Below are positions 50,923 to 58,859 of a DNA stretch of 64,000 nt, one piece after another (position 1 is the first letter of the stretch; each line of letters begins with the position of its first letter). The position numbers were made by a program, and so were the translations under genes. The stretch is from the IMG/VR virus record IMGVR_UViG_3300032236_000404, positions 1 through 64,000 of that record. One strand, written 5' to 3'. A model generated the notes under the pieces. It did not search any database, was not told the origin of the DNA, and saw only the letters and a program-made list of their open reading frames with translations. The stretch is from a virus.

Positions 50923-51206
50923 ATATCAAACATTTGTTTACAGTTTATATATCTTGTTTTTTGGTATGGGTCCATATATGTTAAATTTATTTCTTGAATT
51001 GTAGCCTGTACATTCTTCTTCCAATGCCATAAGAATTTATGAACTCTGGGAAATTCTGGAATTAAATCTTCTGTTTGCCATAAAAACTCTTGTAATAGAG
51101 AATTATGGTCAGGAATGTAATAATATATGTGTACAGTGGCTATTCGCCTATCGTACCAACGGTCCATAAAATTATTTAGTTGACATCTATTCAAAATCAT
51201 ATACAC
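50919..51206 (-). CDS. Hypothetical protein upstream of terminase, 95 aa
   Basis: Rich in Trp/Tyr/His: NNFMDRWYDRRIATVHIYYY, HKFLWHWKKNVQATI. It overlaps terminase by 4 nt (ATGA), so translation is coupled. It could assist packaging, but the gp16-like protein is elsewhere. Family unknown to me. Confidence 0.7.
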   Translation of the reverse strand: MYMILNRCQLNNFMDRWYDRRIATVHIYYYIPDHNSLLQEFLWQTEDLIPEFPRVHKFLWHWKKNVQATIQEINLTYMDPYQKTRYINCKQMFDI

Positions 51207-51207
51207 T
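51180..51207 (+). promoter_or_regulatory. sigma70-type promoter of the HNH gene
   Basis: Plus strand TTGACA (51180-51185), 16-nt spacer, TACACT (51202-51207), 34 nt before the ATG. It overlaps the start of the divergent gene. Confidence 0.55.
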
Positions 51208-51241
51208 AAGAATTAGTAATTCTAATTGGTAAATATAAACA

Positions 51242-51751
51242 ATGTCAGCAACATTAATTCTTAATGCAAACTGGCAGCCGCTTAGTTGGTTGCCTCTTTC
51301 GGTCATAGATTGGCAGCAGGCTATTAAGCTCCAATTTATGGATAAGATAAAAATTATCGAGTATTACGATGATTGGGTAGTGCATAGTCCAAGTATGTCA
51401 CTAAAAGTACCTGCTTTGGCTGTTACCAAGGACTTCCATGCTTTCAAACGTGGTGTTCGTTTCAGTCGAACTAACATGTATCTGCGTGATCTCTTTCAAT
51501 GTCAATATTGCGGAGAAACTTGCGAGCATCATGAGTTAACCATTGACCATGTTATACCACGTGCTAAAGGTGGTCGTACTAATTGGGAGAATTGTGTTGC
51601 TGCTTGCGTTCCTTGTAATCAGCAAAAGAAAGACAATTATCAAAAACCAATCAGAGAGCCATTTAAGCCCGATTACTGGCATCTAAGTGCTCGTCGTAAA
51701 AATCATAGTTATGACATACGTCACCCAAGTTGGGTACAGTTTTTAACTTAA
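51242..51751 (+). CDS. HNH endonuclease
   Basis: 169 aa. An N-terminal domain (LILNANWQPLSWLPLSVIDW) typical of McrA-like/RRXRR-lacking phage HNH proteins precedes the nuclease. The zinc-supported betabeta-alpha nuclease is FQCQYCGETC, then ELTIDHVIPRAKGG (catalytic Asp-His), then NWENCVAACVPCNQQK. It may be a free-standing homing-type nuclease or aid packaging, as HNH proteins next to terminase often do. It has its own plus-strand promoter. Confidence 0.9.
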   Translation: MSATLILNANWQPLSWLPLSVIDWQQAIKLQFMDKIKIIEYYDDWVVHSPSMSLKVPALAVTKDFHAFKRGVRFSRTNMYLRDLFQCQYCGETCEHHELTIDHVIPRAKGGRTNWENCVAACVPCNQQKKDNYQKPIREPFKPDYWHLSARRKNHSYDIRHPSWVQFLT

Positions 51752-52804
51752 TTTTTGTAGATCAGCAAAACTTTTATAAATGTCGATGATGTATGATGAT
51801 TCGCAACTGTGAGCGGCAACATACATCATCTTTTCGTTTACAGGATCAATTCCTAATCTTAAGCCACCTGAACCAGAAAACCAATAAGAAGGACTGGGAC
51901 CAAAATCGCCAACCCAAGTTTGATAACCATAATACTTTAAAGTTTTGTTAAAACCAATTTTGGCATCATAACTATTTTCAATCTGTCTTGATGTGGCTTC
52001 TTTCATATAATTTCTAATACTTTCATTTGAATTATTAAATTCTTTCATAGTATGAAGCCCTATTCTAATCCAATCACGTGCTACTGCACTGAACCCTGCT
52101 TGAGCAATTACCCTATCGTCTTTTTCAAGCATCCAATACCCTGCACTTTCTGTTTGCGCAGGTTCCCATATGTATTTTTGAAAAGTATTCAAAAATCCAC
52201 CATTGTTGTCAATGATATTGCAAACGGCTTCGGTATCAGTGCCACTATAATTAAACTGCTTGCCAGATTCTAAATCTATATTTGGAAATTGATGAAGATG
52301 TTCAATCGTAGAATACAGTCCATCTTTCATATGATTCCATTCATGTTCTCGTTGATTACCATCAGTGATACTTCTGCCTACACCGCTGCTCATCTTCAAT
52401 AAATTTCTAATAGAAGATTCACCATACACAGTGCCCTCCAACTCTTTTGAATATAGTTTTGCAGGATGATCTAAATCAAGTATCTTACCTTCATGTAACA
52501 AATATCCCAAAGTAAGACCAACTAAACTTTTACTCATTGACCATGAAAATATTGGACAAGAATTAGTAACAGGTTTTCTATATTTTTCATATATAATATG
52601 ACCTTTGTTATAAACAACAATTGCCAAAGTACGATTATCTTTATATAATTGATTTAAATTTTGTTCTAATAATTTTTCAGACGAATCAATATCTCTAGTG
52701 TGCAATTCTAATGGATTATTTGAAGGTACTAATTTAAAGTTTTTATTCAAATAAGCATTGCCGCCTGCAACCATTGCCATTTGTTTAAATGTTTGCTTAT
52801 CCAT
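51743..52804 (-). CDS. Serine beta-lactamase-fold hydrolase (class C/EstB-like)
   Basis: 353 aa. The SxxK motif is S89-M-S-K92 in IFSWSMSKSLVG. The second motif is Y186-S-G in FNYSGTD (Tyr base, as in esterases of the fold). A Gly-rich strand WFSGSGGLRLGI stands where the KTG box would be. No signal peptide, so it is cytoplasmic or virion-carried. The family includes esterases, D-aminopeptidases and penicillin-binding-like enzymes; the altered second and third motifs make antibiotic hydrolysis unlikely. It overlaps the HNH gene end by 9 nt. Confidence 0.8.
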   Translation of the reverse strand: MDKQTFKQMAMVAGGNAYLNKNFKLVPSNNPLELHTRDIDSSEKLLEQNLNQLYKDNRTLAIVVYNKGHIIYEKYRKPVTNSCPIFSWSMSKSLVGLTLGYLLHEGKILDLDHPAKLYSKELEGTVYGESSIRNLLKMSSGVGRSITDGNQREHEWNHMKDGLYSTIEHLHQFPNIDLESGKQFNYSGTDTEAVCNIIDNNGGFLNTFQKYIWEPAQTESAGYWMLEKDDRVIAQAGFSAVARDWIRIGLHTMKEFNNSNESIRNYMKEATSRQIENSYDAKIGFNKTLKYYGYQTWVGDFGPSPSYWFSGSGGLRLGIDPVNEKMMYVAAHSCESSYIIDIYKSFADLQKLS

Positions 52805-52813
52805 TATCAGTTT

Positions 52814-53020
52814 TTATTTCTTTCTTCCTCTAAAACCAACTGGCATTTCACCAGTTAGCAAAGGTTTACTGAACCACAGTTGAAACCATTCATCGGTGCC
52901 AGGTTGTATGTTTTTCTCTCGTTCAATTTGACGAAAATGTGTTGCACGTTCACTTGTTACTTGTCCATAACTTTCTGTTTTAATACCAGCAAGTTTTTTA
53001 AGTTTAGCAAGTTCATCCAT
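52814..53020 (-). CDS. Small head-region protein with KLAGI tag, 68 aa
   Basis: MDELAKLKKLAGIKTESYGQ shares the K-L-A-G motif of the proteins at 46.2-46.5 kb and includes an I-K-T-E site. The rest has RATHFRQIERE and WFQLWFSKPLLTGEMPVGFRGRKK. 1-nt overlap with the upstream gene. Prohead core peptide is a guess. Confidence 0.6.
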   Translation of the reverse strand: MDELAKLKKLAGIKTESYGQVTSERATHFRQIEREKNIQPGTDEWFQLWFSKPLLTGEMPVGFRGRKK

Positions 53021-53379
53021 TACGAACGTCTTTTAATGGCCTTCCCACTATTGTGCGGCAAAGGACTTGATTTGTTAACGTCAGTAGTTTCTTGACTTGG
53101 AGGATTAGCAATATGTTTTGCTTTGAATCCCATTTGTTTGCCTGTTTGCTTTAAGATGTCTTGTTCTTCTTGCGTATAGGCAACAGTTACCATTTTCTGT
53201 CCAGTTGGACCATCTTTTGGCATTGTTTTATCAGGACTTCCTGCTAGTGCCACTCCAAATCTAAAAGCATGATAAGGACTACTGTTGTCTAAGTCAGGCC
53301 ACATTGTGGCATTTGGCATTGCTGCTTTTGCTGAATCAGAAAAGCCTTCGTTCTCTGTAATAAATTCACTGGCACGCAT
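53020..53379 (-). CDS. Candidate packaged head protein A, 119 aa
   Basis: The N-terminus MRASEFITENEG closely follows T4 capsid-targeting peptides (IPI MKTLKEFVNEA) and carries I-T-E for prohead-protease cleavage. The body (TVAYTQEEQDILKQTGKQMGFKAKHI, then SSPLPHNSGK) is paralogous to the next gene upstream (MPYTKEDEDMLHHALKRMGKKHKHI). The C-terminus is basic (KAIKRRS). Confidence 0.7.
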   Translation of the reverse strand: MRASEFITENEGFSDSAKAAMPNATMWPDLDNSSPYHAFRFGVALAGSPDKTMPKDGPTGQKMVTVAYTQEEQDILKQTGKQMGFKAKHIANPPSQETTDVNKSSPLPHNSGKAIKRRS

Positions 53380-53381
53380 TA

Positions 53382-53777
53382 TTACACCCCATACTTGTTT
53401 TTCTTAATCTTAGCAACTGGACTTGAATTGTGTGTTGCTTCTGGCTCAGAACTTAAATGAGGAGTTATATGTTTATGTTTCTTTCCCATGCGCTTTAATG
53501 CATGATGCAACATATCTTCATCTTCTTTAGTATAAGGCATAGATAATGGAACGGCTTTAAGCAAACTATCTACAGGCACATCATTTGGACTGGCTGCTGC
53601 CTGCATCATAAATTTATAAAAATCATAACCTGGATCCATATCTGTAAACACAAGACTTGGATTCAATGTACTTTTAACTTCATCATGAAGATCAGCAACT
53701 TTTGGAGCAGTACCACTGTGCGGATCGTTTGGATCCTGCTGTACTTTAAGACTTTTGCTGAATTCAAATAATCTCAT
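53382..53777 (-). CDS. Candidate packaged head protein B, 131 aa
   Basis: A paralogue of protein A, sharing Y-T-x-E-(D/E)-x-D/E-x-L, K-x-M-G-K/F, KHI and a Ser-Ser-Pro segment. It begins MRLFEFSKSL, a weaker targeting-type leader, and ends basic (VAKIKKNKYGV). Two-gene tandem with 2-nt spacing suggests local duplication. Confidence 0.7.
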   Translation of the reverse strand: MRLFEFSKSLKVQQDPNDPHSGTAPKVADLHDEVKSTLNPSLVFTDMDPGYDFYKFMMQAAASPNDVPVDSLLKAVPLSMPYTKEDEDMLHHALKRMGKKHKHITPHLSSEPEATHNSSPVAKIKKNKYGV

Positions 53778-54661
53778 TACTTGCCCTTAAGTATTTTACT
53801 AACGGGTTTATTGCTCCACATACGACATGACCAATAACCTGCTGATGTGCGATCTTTTTTATCTGAGCAATTATGTCTAGCACGAAAGTTTTTACGACGT
53901 GCTGGATTATCACGCTTAATGCTCATCTTCTTGTCGCCAAAGTTTACTTTCTTAATGTTGCCAGTCTTAGGATCACGGACATACACTTTATACTTCTTAA
54001 CATCGCCTTTTGTTGGCTTGCCTAGTGTTACACTACGACCTTGATATTCTGCTTCAGTAAAGATACTTTCAGGAGTGGCTTTCTTTGCCATATCATTAAG
54101 TTTTAATTTTGAAGCAGCAGCCAAAATTTGTTCTTTTTCTGCTCTATATGGGCTTACTTCAAGGAAGCCAACATCTCTCCATGCATTTGCAAACTTATCG
54201 TTAGCACCATTTGGATCTTCTAACTTATATAAACTATAACTTACTTTACGATTGTCGCCAGAGTCATGTGTGTCGCTACCAATCCAATATCCGTCTCCCA
54301 TGTCGTGATGTAAATCAATATCATAGGCTCTCATTAAATGAACTGGGGCGGCTTCCATTGCCATGGTATATCCGCACTCATCACAGCGCATACCTTCACT
54401 GACAACATACATTGTGCCCATGCCGCACTCTGTACATGTCTCTGCTTCATTTACCAGTTCTGCTTCTTTTAAAAGATCCCATGCTTCTTGATCCAAACCA
54501 ATAACAAAAGTATTATCAGTATGTTCAACAATATGGCATTCGATACTCAATTGATCATTGATTTGAAAATCGAAATCGTCCCCAGTTACAGGAGCTTCCA
54601 TTAAACGTTCTGTTTCTAAAATGTACTTACGAAAGTCCATGGGGACGAATTCCTTAATCAA
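53777..54661 (-). CDS. Zinc-ribbon protein with conserved basic C-terminal domain, 294 aa
   Basis: Leader MIKEFVPMDFRKYILETE contains I-L-E. At about 77-100 a zinc ribbon (CTECGMGTMYVV, MRCDECGYTM) is flanked by acidic stretches with L-x-E/A-M-E sites. The C-terminal about 85 residues (VTLGKPTKGDVKKYKVYVRD, DNPARRKNFRARHNC, YWSCRMW) form a separate, very basic module that looks conserved in marine phage head regions. Packaged nucleic-acid-binding protein is inference. Confidence 0.7.
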   Translation of the reverse strand: MIKEFVPMDFRKYILETERLMEAPVTGDDFDFQINDQLSIECHIVEHTDNTFVIGLDQEAWDLLKEAELVNEAETCTECGMGTMYVVSEGMRCDECGYTMAMEAAPVHLMRAYDIDLHHDMGDGYWIGSDTHDSGDNRKVSYSLYKLEDPNGANDKFANAWRDVGFLEVSPYRAEKEQILAAASKLKLNDMAKKATPESIFTEAEYQGRSVTLGKPTKGDVKKYKVYVRDPKTGNIKKVNFGDKKMSIKRDNPARRKNFRARHNCSDKKDRTSAGYWSCRMWSNKPVSKILKGK

Positions 54662-55415
54662 ATGATACTGAAGTGTGTAGTGGATTATCGCCGGGTGCTA
54701 CTTTTGGAGCAGTAATCTTAGGCTTTGATAAATCATTGCCTGATGGGATAGCAGCATCCATGCCCATTACCTTAGGTGATGGTGTAGTTGTTGCATTGAA
54801 AGAATCACCCAATACTTCATCTTCCATACCACCATCCATATCATCAATGCCAACATCCATACTACCATCCATATCATCTGGCTTATCGCCAACTAGTGAT
54901 GATAGACTTGGGATTGGACCTGAAGAAGGCATACCCATTGGCTTTGGTGGGGGAGGAGTCATACCAGGAGGTCCGCCTAATCCCATTGGTGCAGGGGGTG
55001 GAGGTGGGGCTAAAGGTCCTGAAGAACTTGGTCCAGCACCAGTGGTTTTAGCACCAATCTGACCAGCAAGTTTTAAGATTTCAGCAAGTACAGCATCACT
55101 ACCGCTAAGTGTAATGGAGATGTCTTCATCAACCTTCTTATCTTCCTTGTCCTTAAGAGCCTTAGTCATTGGCTCCTTCTTGTCGCCATCCTTATCCATA
55201 TCAAGGAAATCTGGCTTCTTGCCTGATTCAGACTTTGTGTCTTCCTTGTCGTCGTCCTTCTTTCCGCCGCCGAAATACTTCTTCTGCTTTTCAGACATTT
55301 CTTCAGTGACAGGCTGACCACTCATTGCTTCAGCAGCAGCAATAGCACGGCCAATTTCTTCTGGACTGCGAGCAGCAATCTCTCTTAATTTTGTTAATAC
55401 GTCAATCATTTGCAT
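54654..55415 (-). CDS. Low-complexity acidic/Pro-rich structural protein, 253 aa
   Basis: A helical N-terminus (VLTKLREIAARSPEEIGRAIAAAEAM) is followed by a Lys/Asp-rich segment holding DFLDMDKDGDKKEPM. That is a DxDxDG-type loop that could bind calcium. After a short helix (VLAEILKLAGQIG) the rest is Pro/Gly/Met-rich and Asp-rich. It overlaps the upstream ORF end and the downstream start by 8 nt. A flexible head or scaffold protein is plausible. Confidence 0.65.
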   Translation of the reverse strand: MQMIDVLTKLREIAARSPEEIGRAIAAAEAMSGQPVTEEMSEKQKKYFGGGKKDDDKEDTKSESGKKPDFLDMDKDGDKKEPMTKALKDKEDKKVDEDISITLSGSDAVLAEILKLAGQIGAKTTGAGPSSSGPLAPPPPPAPMGLGGPPGMTPPPPKPMGMPSSGPIPSLSSLVGDKPDDMDGSMDVGIDDMDGGMEDEVLGDSFNATTTPSPKVMGMDAAIPSGNDLSKPKITAPKVAPGDNPLHTSVSFD

Positions 55416-55418
55416 GGT

Positions 55419-55991
55419 TTAGATTCCTTGTCTCTTGTAGGGGTCAGGTATTTTATTCTGTGTTGAACCAACTGGGCTCTTATTTCCTTGTGGCAAATCG
55501 TTTGAAGTTTTGCCTGAAGAAGTCTTGTCTTTTGCAGCATATGTATATTGATACTTAGGCTCTTTCTTAGCCAATGCAGTTTCAAGATCGGCTAACATTT
55601 GTGGATATGTACTATTTGGTAAATCTTTATCAAGAATTGCTTTACCTTCACCTGCTTCTGATGCAACTGGGGCAATTAAAATTTCTTGATCTAATGTTGT
55701 AACCATTAACATACTTGGATTAATGCCAATCTCATTGAATACAGCAGACAATTCTGTAGGAGTACAAGGATAGTTTGTTGTAATATCAGCAATTTTAATT
55801 TCTGGATAATTCAAATGGTCAAAACCATATGCCTTTTGTGTAATAGGCAAACGCTTTGGCTCACTGATACTAGTGACCTCATATTTTGCCAATGCATCTC
55901 TTAGTTTGTTTAGATCACAGTCACAAGCAAGTCGAACACGAAACGTATATTGTTTCGCACTTTCGGTAAGATAGTCTTTAAAAGCTCTCAT
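55419..55991 (-). CDS. Candidate packaged head protein, 190 aa
   Basis: MRAFKDYLTESAKQYTF has the strongest capsid-targeting look after protein A, with L-T-E just before a Ser. A ferredoxin-like alpha/beta domain follows (RVRLACDCDLNKLRDALAKY, IKIADITTNYPCTPTELSAVF). The C-terminal tail is Lys/Ser/Pro-rich and probably disordered. A late-like box lies 22 nt upstream. Confidence 0.7.
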   Translation of the reverse strand: MRAFKDYLTESAKQYTFRVRLACDCDLNKLRDALAKYEVTSISEPKRLPITQKAYGFDHLNYPEIKIADITTNYPCTPTELSAVFNEIGINPSMLMVTTLDQEILIAPVASEAGEGKAILDKDLPNSTYPQMLADLETALAKKEPKYQYTYAAKDKTSSGKTSNDLPQGNKSPVGSTQNKIPDPYKRQGI

Positions 55992-56012
55992 CTTGGTAAT
56001 ACCTTTATAGTA

Positions 56013-56020
56013 TATTTATT
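56013..56020 (-). promoter_or_regulatory. Late-promoter-like AATAAATA(TACT)
   Basis: CAATAAATATACTATAAAGG lies before the 190-aa head-protein gene. The first 14 nt are identical to the element at 21469-21481. Confidence 0.55.
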
Positions 56021-56450
56021 GCTGTTTAAAATTTTTGATAAGTTCGTTTCTGTCCCAAACTCTTGCTTCAACAGGAACAGTATTATCATCTTCTTTTTTA
56101 TCTGCTTGCTGCTTCATTAATCGCATTTTAAGTTCAGTTTCTTTTAGTTTTTTCTGTGCTTTACCTAACTTAGCAGTAACAGCATGTCCTAACATCTTAC
56201 TTGCGCTATCAAAAATTGGAGCACTAAACCGTGCCTCAACATTCATTCCCAAACTCATTAAGTTTTCAAAACTTTCCATTGCCTTATTGGTAATGTCATC
56301 AAGTTCTCTGTCAGTTGTATTCTCAGGTTCAGTGGGCAAAGTTGATTCAAGTTCATCAGCAAATGTCAAGGCATTTTTGATGTCTTCTTTAGTTACATCT
56401 TCCGTTGAAATTTGAGGTAAATCAAATAATTCTTCAAGTTTCTTAGTCAT
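56016..56450 (-). CDS. 16: Terminase small subunit gp16 (probable)
   Basis: 144 aa (T4 gp16 164). Start MTKKLEELFDLPQIS is like the N-terminus of T4 gp16 (KLLDISDLPGI). The centre is a long helical hairpin (ESFENLMSLGMNVEARFSAP, then KLGKAQKKLKETELKMRL), the oligomerisation core of small terminases. The end DRNELIKNF resembles the gp17-contact tail in T4-like phages. It binds DNA and regulates gp17. Confidence 0.75.
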   Translation of the reverse strand: MTKKLEELFDLPQISTEDVTKEDIKNALTFADELESTLPTEPENTTDRELDDITNKAMESFENLMSLGMNVEARFSAPIFDSASKMLGHAVTAKLGKAQKKLKETELKMRLMKQQADKKEDDNTVPVEARVWDRNELIKNFKQQ

Positions 56451-56458
56451 AACATTAG

Positions 56459-56914
56459 TTATCTTGTTTTAAATTTACGTGTCTTTTTAGGATTATGAAA
56501 CATGTCTGCTTCAGTTATTACTCTAAAAGTAATACCTTGACTTGCACACCATGCTCTTGCTGCATCCCATTTAAACTTATTTAAAACCGCCATTGCTTGA
56601 TTACGCTGACCTTTACCTACTGTTTCCATAACTTCGTTACTGGGTTTAATTTCAACTAACTCTGCACGTTGTTTTCCATCATTGCCTAGATATACAACAA
56701 AGAAATCAGGAATGTAAACTGTTTGTTTGTTTGTGAAAGGATTAAGATAAGGGATTTTAATTGACTCACTTGCCCAATGAATTACATTTGGATGGTTGTC
56801 ACAAAAAGACATAAATGCCCATTCCCAACTGCTTCGATACGTAGGCTCTGTTTTTCCTGCATATTTTTTAGGATTTTTAATTGCAAATTTGCCCTGTGAA
56901 TATTTGTTACTCAC
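56459..56914 (-). CDS. 4: Head completion nuclease-fold protein gp4
   Basis: 151 aa, the length of T4 gp4 (150). It shows KFAIKNPKKYAGK, then YRSSWEWAFMSFCDNHPNVIHWASE, then IPYLNPFTNKQTVYIPDFFVVY, then ELVEIKPSNEV. The Glu...Pro-Asp...Glu-x-Lys series is a PD-(D/E)XK/Vsr-type active site. gp4 acts on filled heads to allow tail joining. 4-nt overlap with the upstream gene. Confidence 0.85.
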   Translation of the reverse strand: MSNKYSQGKFAIKNPKKYAGKTEPTYRSSWEWAFMSFCDNHPNVIHWASESIKIPYLNPFTNKQTVYIPDFFVVYLGNDGKQRAELVEIKPSNEVMETVGKGQRNQAMAVLNKFKWDAARAWCASQGITFRVITEADMFHNPKKTRKFKTR

Positions 56915-57264
56915 GCAATAATATTCCTATCTACCCAATAGTTTGTGTTTGTTACGTTAGTGAAACCTAACTTACTATATGAGTCTCTAATAGTATTAAA
57001 GAATGTAATAATCAATGCTTTTATGTCAGTGACATTGTTATTTGCAAGATCAGGTAATAGATTCAACGGATTCAATTGATTATTGTGAGTCATAATGATT
57101 AGATACTGTGTCAATTCTTGTGCTGCAAGATCAGACGTTGTTCTTCCTCTGAAGAAGTTGTATACTTGATCATATACAGCAGGATTGACATCATACTGAA
57201 TACCATCAATTGAATTGAAAAACTTTTGTGTTGATGTTGTTTCGCTAGGTAAACTTAAAGCCAT
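56911..57264 (-). CDS. Hypothetical structural-region protein, 117 aa
   Basis: A helical protein (NPAVYDQVYNFFRGRTTSDLAAQELTQ is its core), then LNPLNLLPDLANNN and a final NYWVDRNIIA. It sits between gp4 and the tube-like protein, coupled to gp4. By position it may be a neck or tail-completion component; T4 gp3 or gp53 roles cannot be told from sequence. Confidence 0.65.
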   Translation of the reverse strand: MALSLPSETTSTQKFFNSIDGIQYDVNPAVYDQVYNFFRGRTTSDLAAQELTQYLIIMTHNNQLNPLNLLPDLANNNVTDIKALIITFFNTIRDSYSKLGFTNVTNTNYWVDRNIIA

Positions 57265-57279
57265 AGTATATTTAACCTA

Positions 57280-58851
57280 TTAAACTAATGTGTTTGTAGT
57301 AATAAGTTTTGACTTAATAATATAACTTTCAGCAATAGATGCTATATCAGCAGTAGCACTCAGTTTGATAGAATTTATATAATTTTGAGCCAAAAGAATA
57401 TCACCTTGAGCATAACCCTTGCCACTTAAAACAGTTTGCCAACTTTCACCATTATAAATTGCCTGCGTTGAAGCATTAGGATCTGTGAAATTGATCGAAG
57501 TAGGAATATTTGATTGTTGCTGATAATTGTAATTAACTGCAACTGGGTTTAAAATAAATTGTTCAGCAATTTGTTGATAATTAGGGCCTGCTTGTCCTGG
57601 TATACCAGCGCCAAATGCTCCTGTTCCTTGACTAAAAATATATTGATCTGCTGCACTAATTTGAGTAGGAGTGTAGCCTTTAAGATACAAGTTATACTGC
57701 CAAGTATTTGGCTGATATAAACTACCAAGTTGCGAAGGAGTATAAACTGATTCGCCGTTACTGTTAGCAAGTGTGCCGTTATAATTAATGTTATTAACTG
57801 CACCATAAGTCGTTGATGCAGGTTGCGATGATGTTGTGGTAGGAAATACTGTCTTTGAAACATTATTTTGATTTATATTAGTTGAATTTCCCATAGTTGC
57901 AATTTGCGAGTTGCTTACAATAGCACTATTAGATGGATTTTGTTTAAAGGCTTGTGCATGAGTTTCAGCAGTATAAATGTACTGCTCGCTTGCTGCTTTC
58001 ATTATATCATTTGTTACTGTACCAGTATATTTTTCACCTGTCTTTGGATCAATATTAGTGTCAGGTGGATTACCAAGAGTCAATGGACTCATTGATGTGT
58101 CGTATGTTTCTGATGAAGATTGACCAAACCCAGGAATATCACGCCCTCTAGCATTTTTATAAGTTGTATCATAAATTACACCTGTATAGTGAAGTGTCAT
58201 AGTGGCTTCCATAAGCCCTTGCCCTTCACTATAATCATGCGAGTCGTGATTAAAAGAACTAATAATAGGATTTTCTAAAGTTATCAATTGAGTTCTATTA
58301 GTATGATACATGCTGTAAATTTCAATTTTATCAATATAATTTACTTTAACGCCTGTATCATATCCCCATCTATTGCTACTGCCAGATGTAGATCTTGAAA
58401 GATATTTGTCATCAATTTTATATTTTGCATCAACATATCTGCCATCATTATAATAAAACATATAATAGTTTTGCCAGAATCTTCTTAATGCGCCAATATT
58501 ATCATCATGAAATTTAATTGTTATAGGCGAGTATTTGATTTGACGTTGTACAAGTACTTTTCGATTATATTGATTTAAATCTTGTACTTCTATGTCAAAT
58601 TTAGGAAGTTCGATATTCTTAACTAGATAGTTAAGTTCGTTTGGAGCCAACGGATCTGTTACTACGCCATATGAATTTTCAGCATTTGGATTTGTAATGA
58701 ATCTAACATAAAACGAATATTTTGCTTTAGGGGCTCTAGAAAAATCGTTACTACGAAAAATACGTGCGGCATGTCTATAATCCCGCACGTATCCATTCTT
58801 ATTTGGGTCACGCCCAATTGGGGTCCAAATACTCTGACCACTAGTAGCCAT
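57280..58851 (-). CDS. Tail-tube-fold protein with extended repeat tail, 523 aa
   Basis: The first 240 residues have the gp19-type tube fold: AKYSFYVRFITN, LVKNIELPKFDIEVQDLNQYN, YSPITIKFHDDNIGALRRFW, and LMEATMTLHYTGVIY at the end. The C-terminal 280 residues are Asn/Gln/Ser/Thr-rich. They contain two related units (WQYNLYLKGYTPTQISAADQYI and WQTVLSGKGYAQGDILLAQNYI). It is probably the tube-initiation or baseplate-tube junction protein (gp48/gp54 role), not the main tube subunit. Confidence 0.75.
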   Translation of the reverse strand: MATSGQSIWTPIGRDPNKNGYVRDYRHAARIFRSNDFSRAPKAKYSFYVRFITNPNAENSYGVVTDPLAPNELNYLVKNIELPKFDIEVQDLNQYNRKVLVQRQIKYSPITIKFHDDNIGALRRFWQNYYMFYYNDGRYVDAKYKIDDKYLSRSTSGSSNRWGYDTGVKVNYIDKIEIYSMYHTNRTQLITLENPIISSFNHDSHDYSEGQGLMEATMTLHYTGVIYDTTYKNARGRDIPGFGQSSSETYDTSMSPLTLGNPPDTNIDPKTGEKYTGTVTNDIMKAASEQYIYTAETHAQAFKQNPSNSAIVSNSQIATMGNSTNINQNNVSKTVFPTTTSSQPASTTYGAVNNINYNGTLANSNGESVYTPSQLGSLYQPNTWQYNLYLKGYTPTQISAADQYIFSQGTGAFGAGIPGQAGPNYQQIAEQFILNPVAVNYNYQQQSNIPTSINFTDPNASTQAIYNGESWQTVLSGKGYAQGDILLAQNYINSIKLSATADIASIAESYIIKSKLITTNTLV

Positions 58852-58859
58852 TACTAACC

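Noticed and set aside
51242-51751. HNH gene as part of an intron or intein interrupting terminase
   Set aside because: The terminase frame is continuous with all motifs, and the HNH gene is on the opposite strand with its own promoter.
51743-52804. Antibiotic-resistance beta-lactamase
   Set aside because: There is no signal peptide, the second motif is YSG and a KTG box is missing, so the chance of penicillin hydrolysis is low. The fold is shared with many esterases and peptidases.
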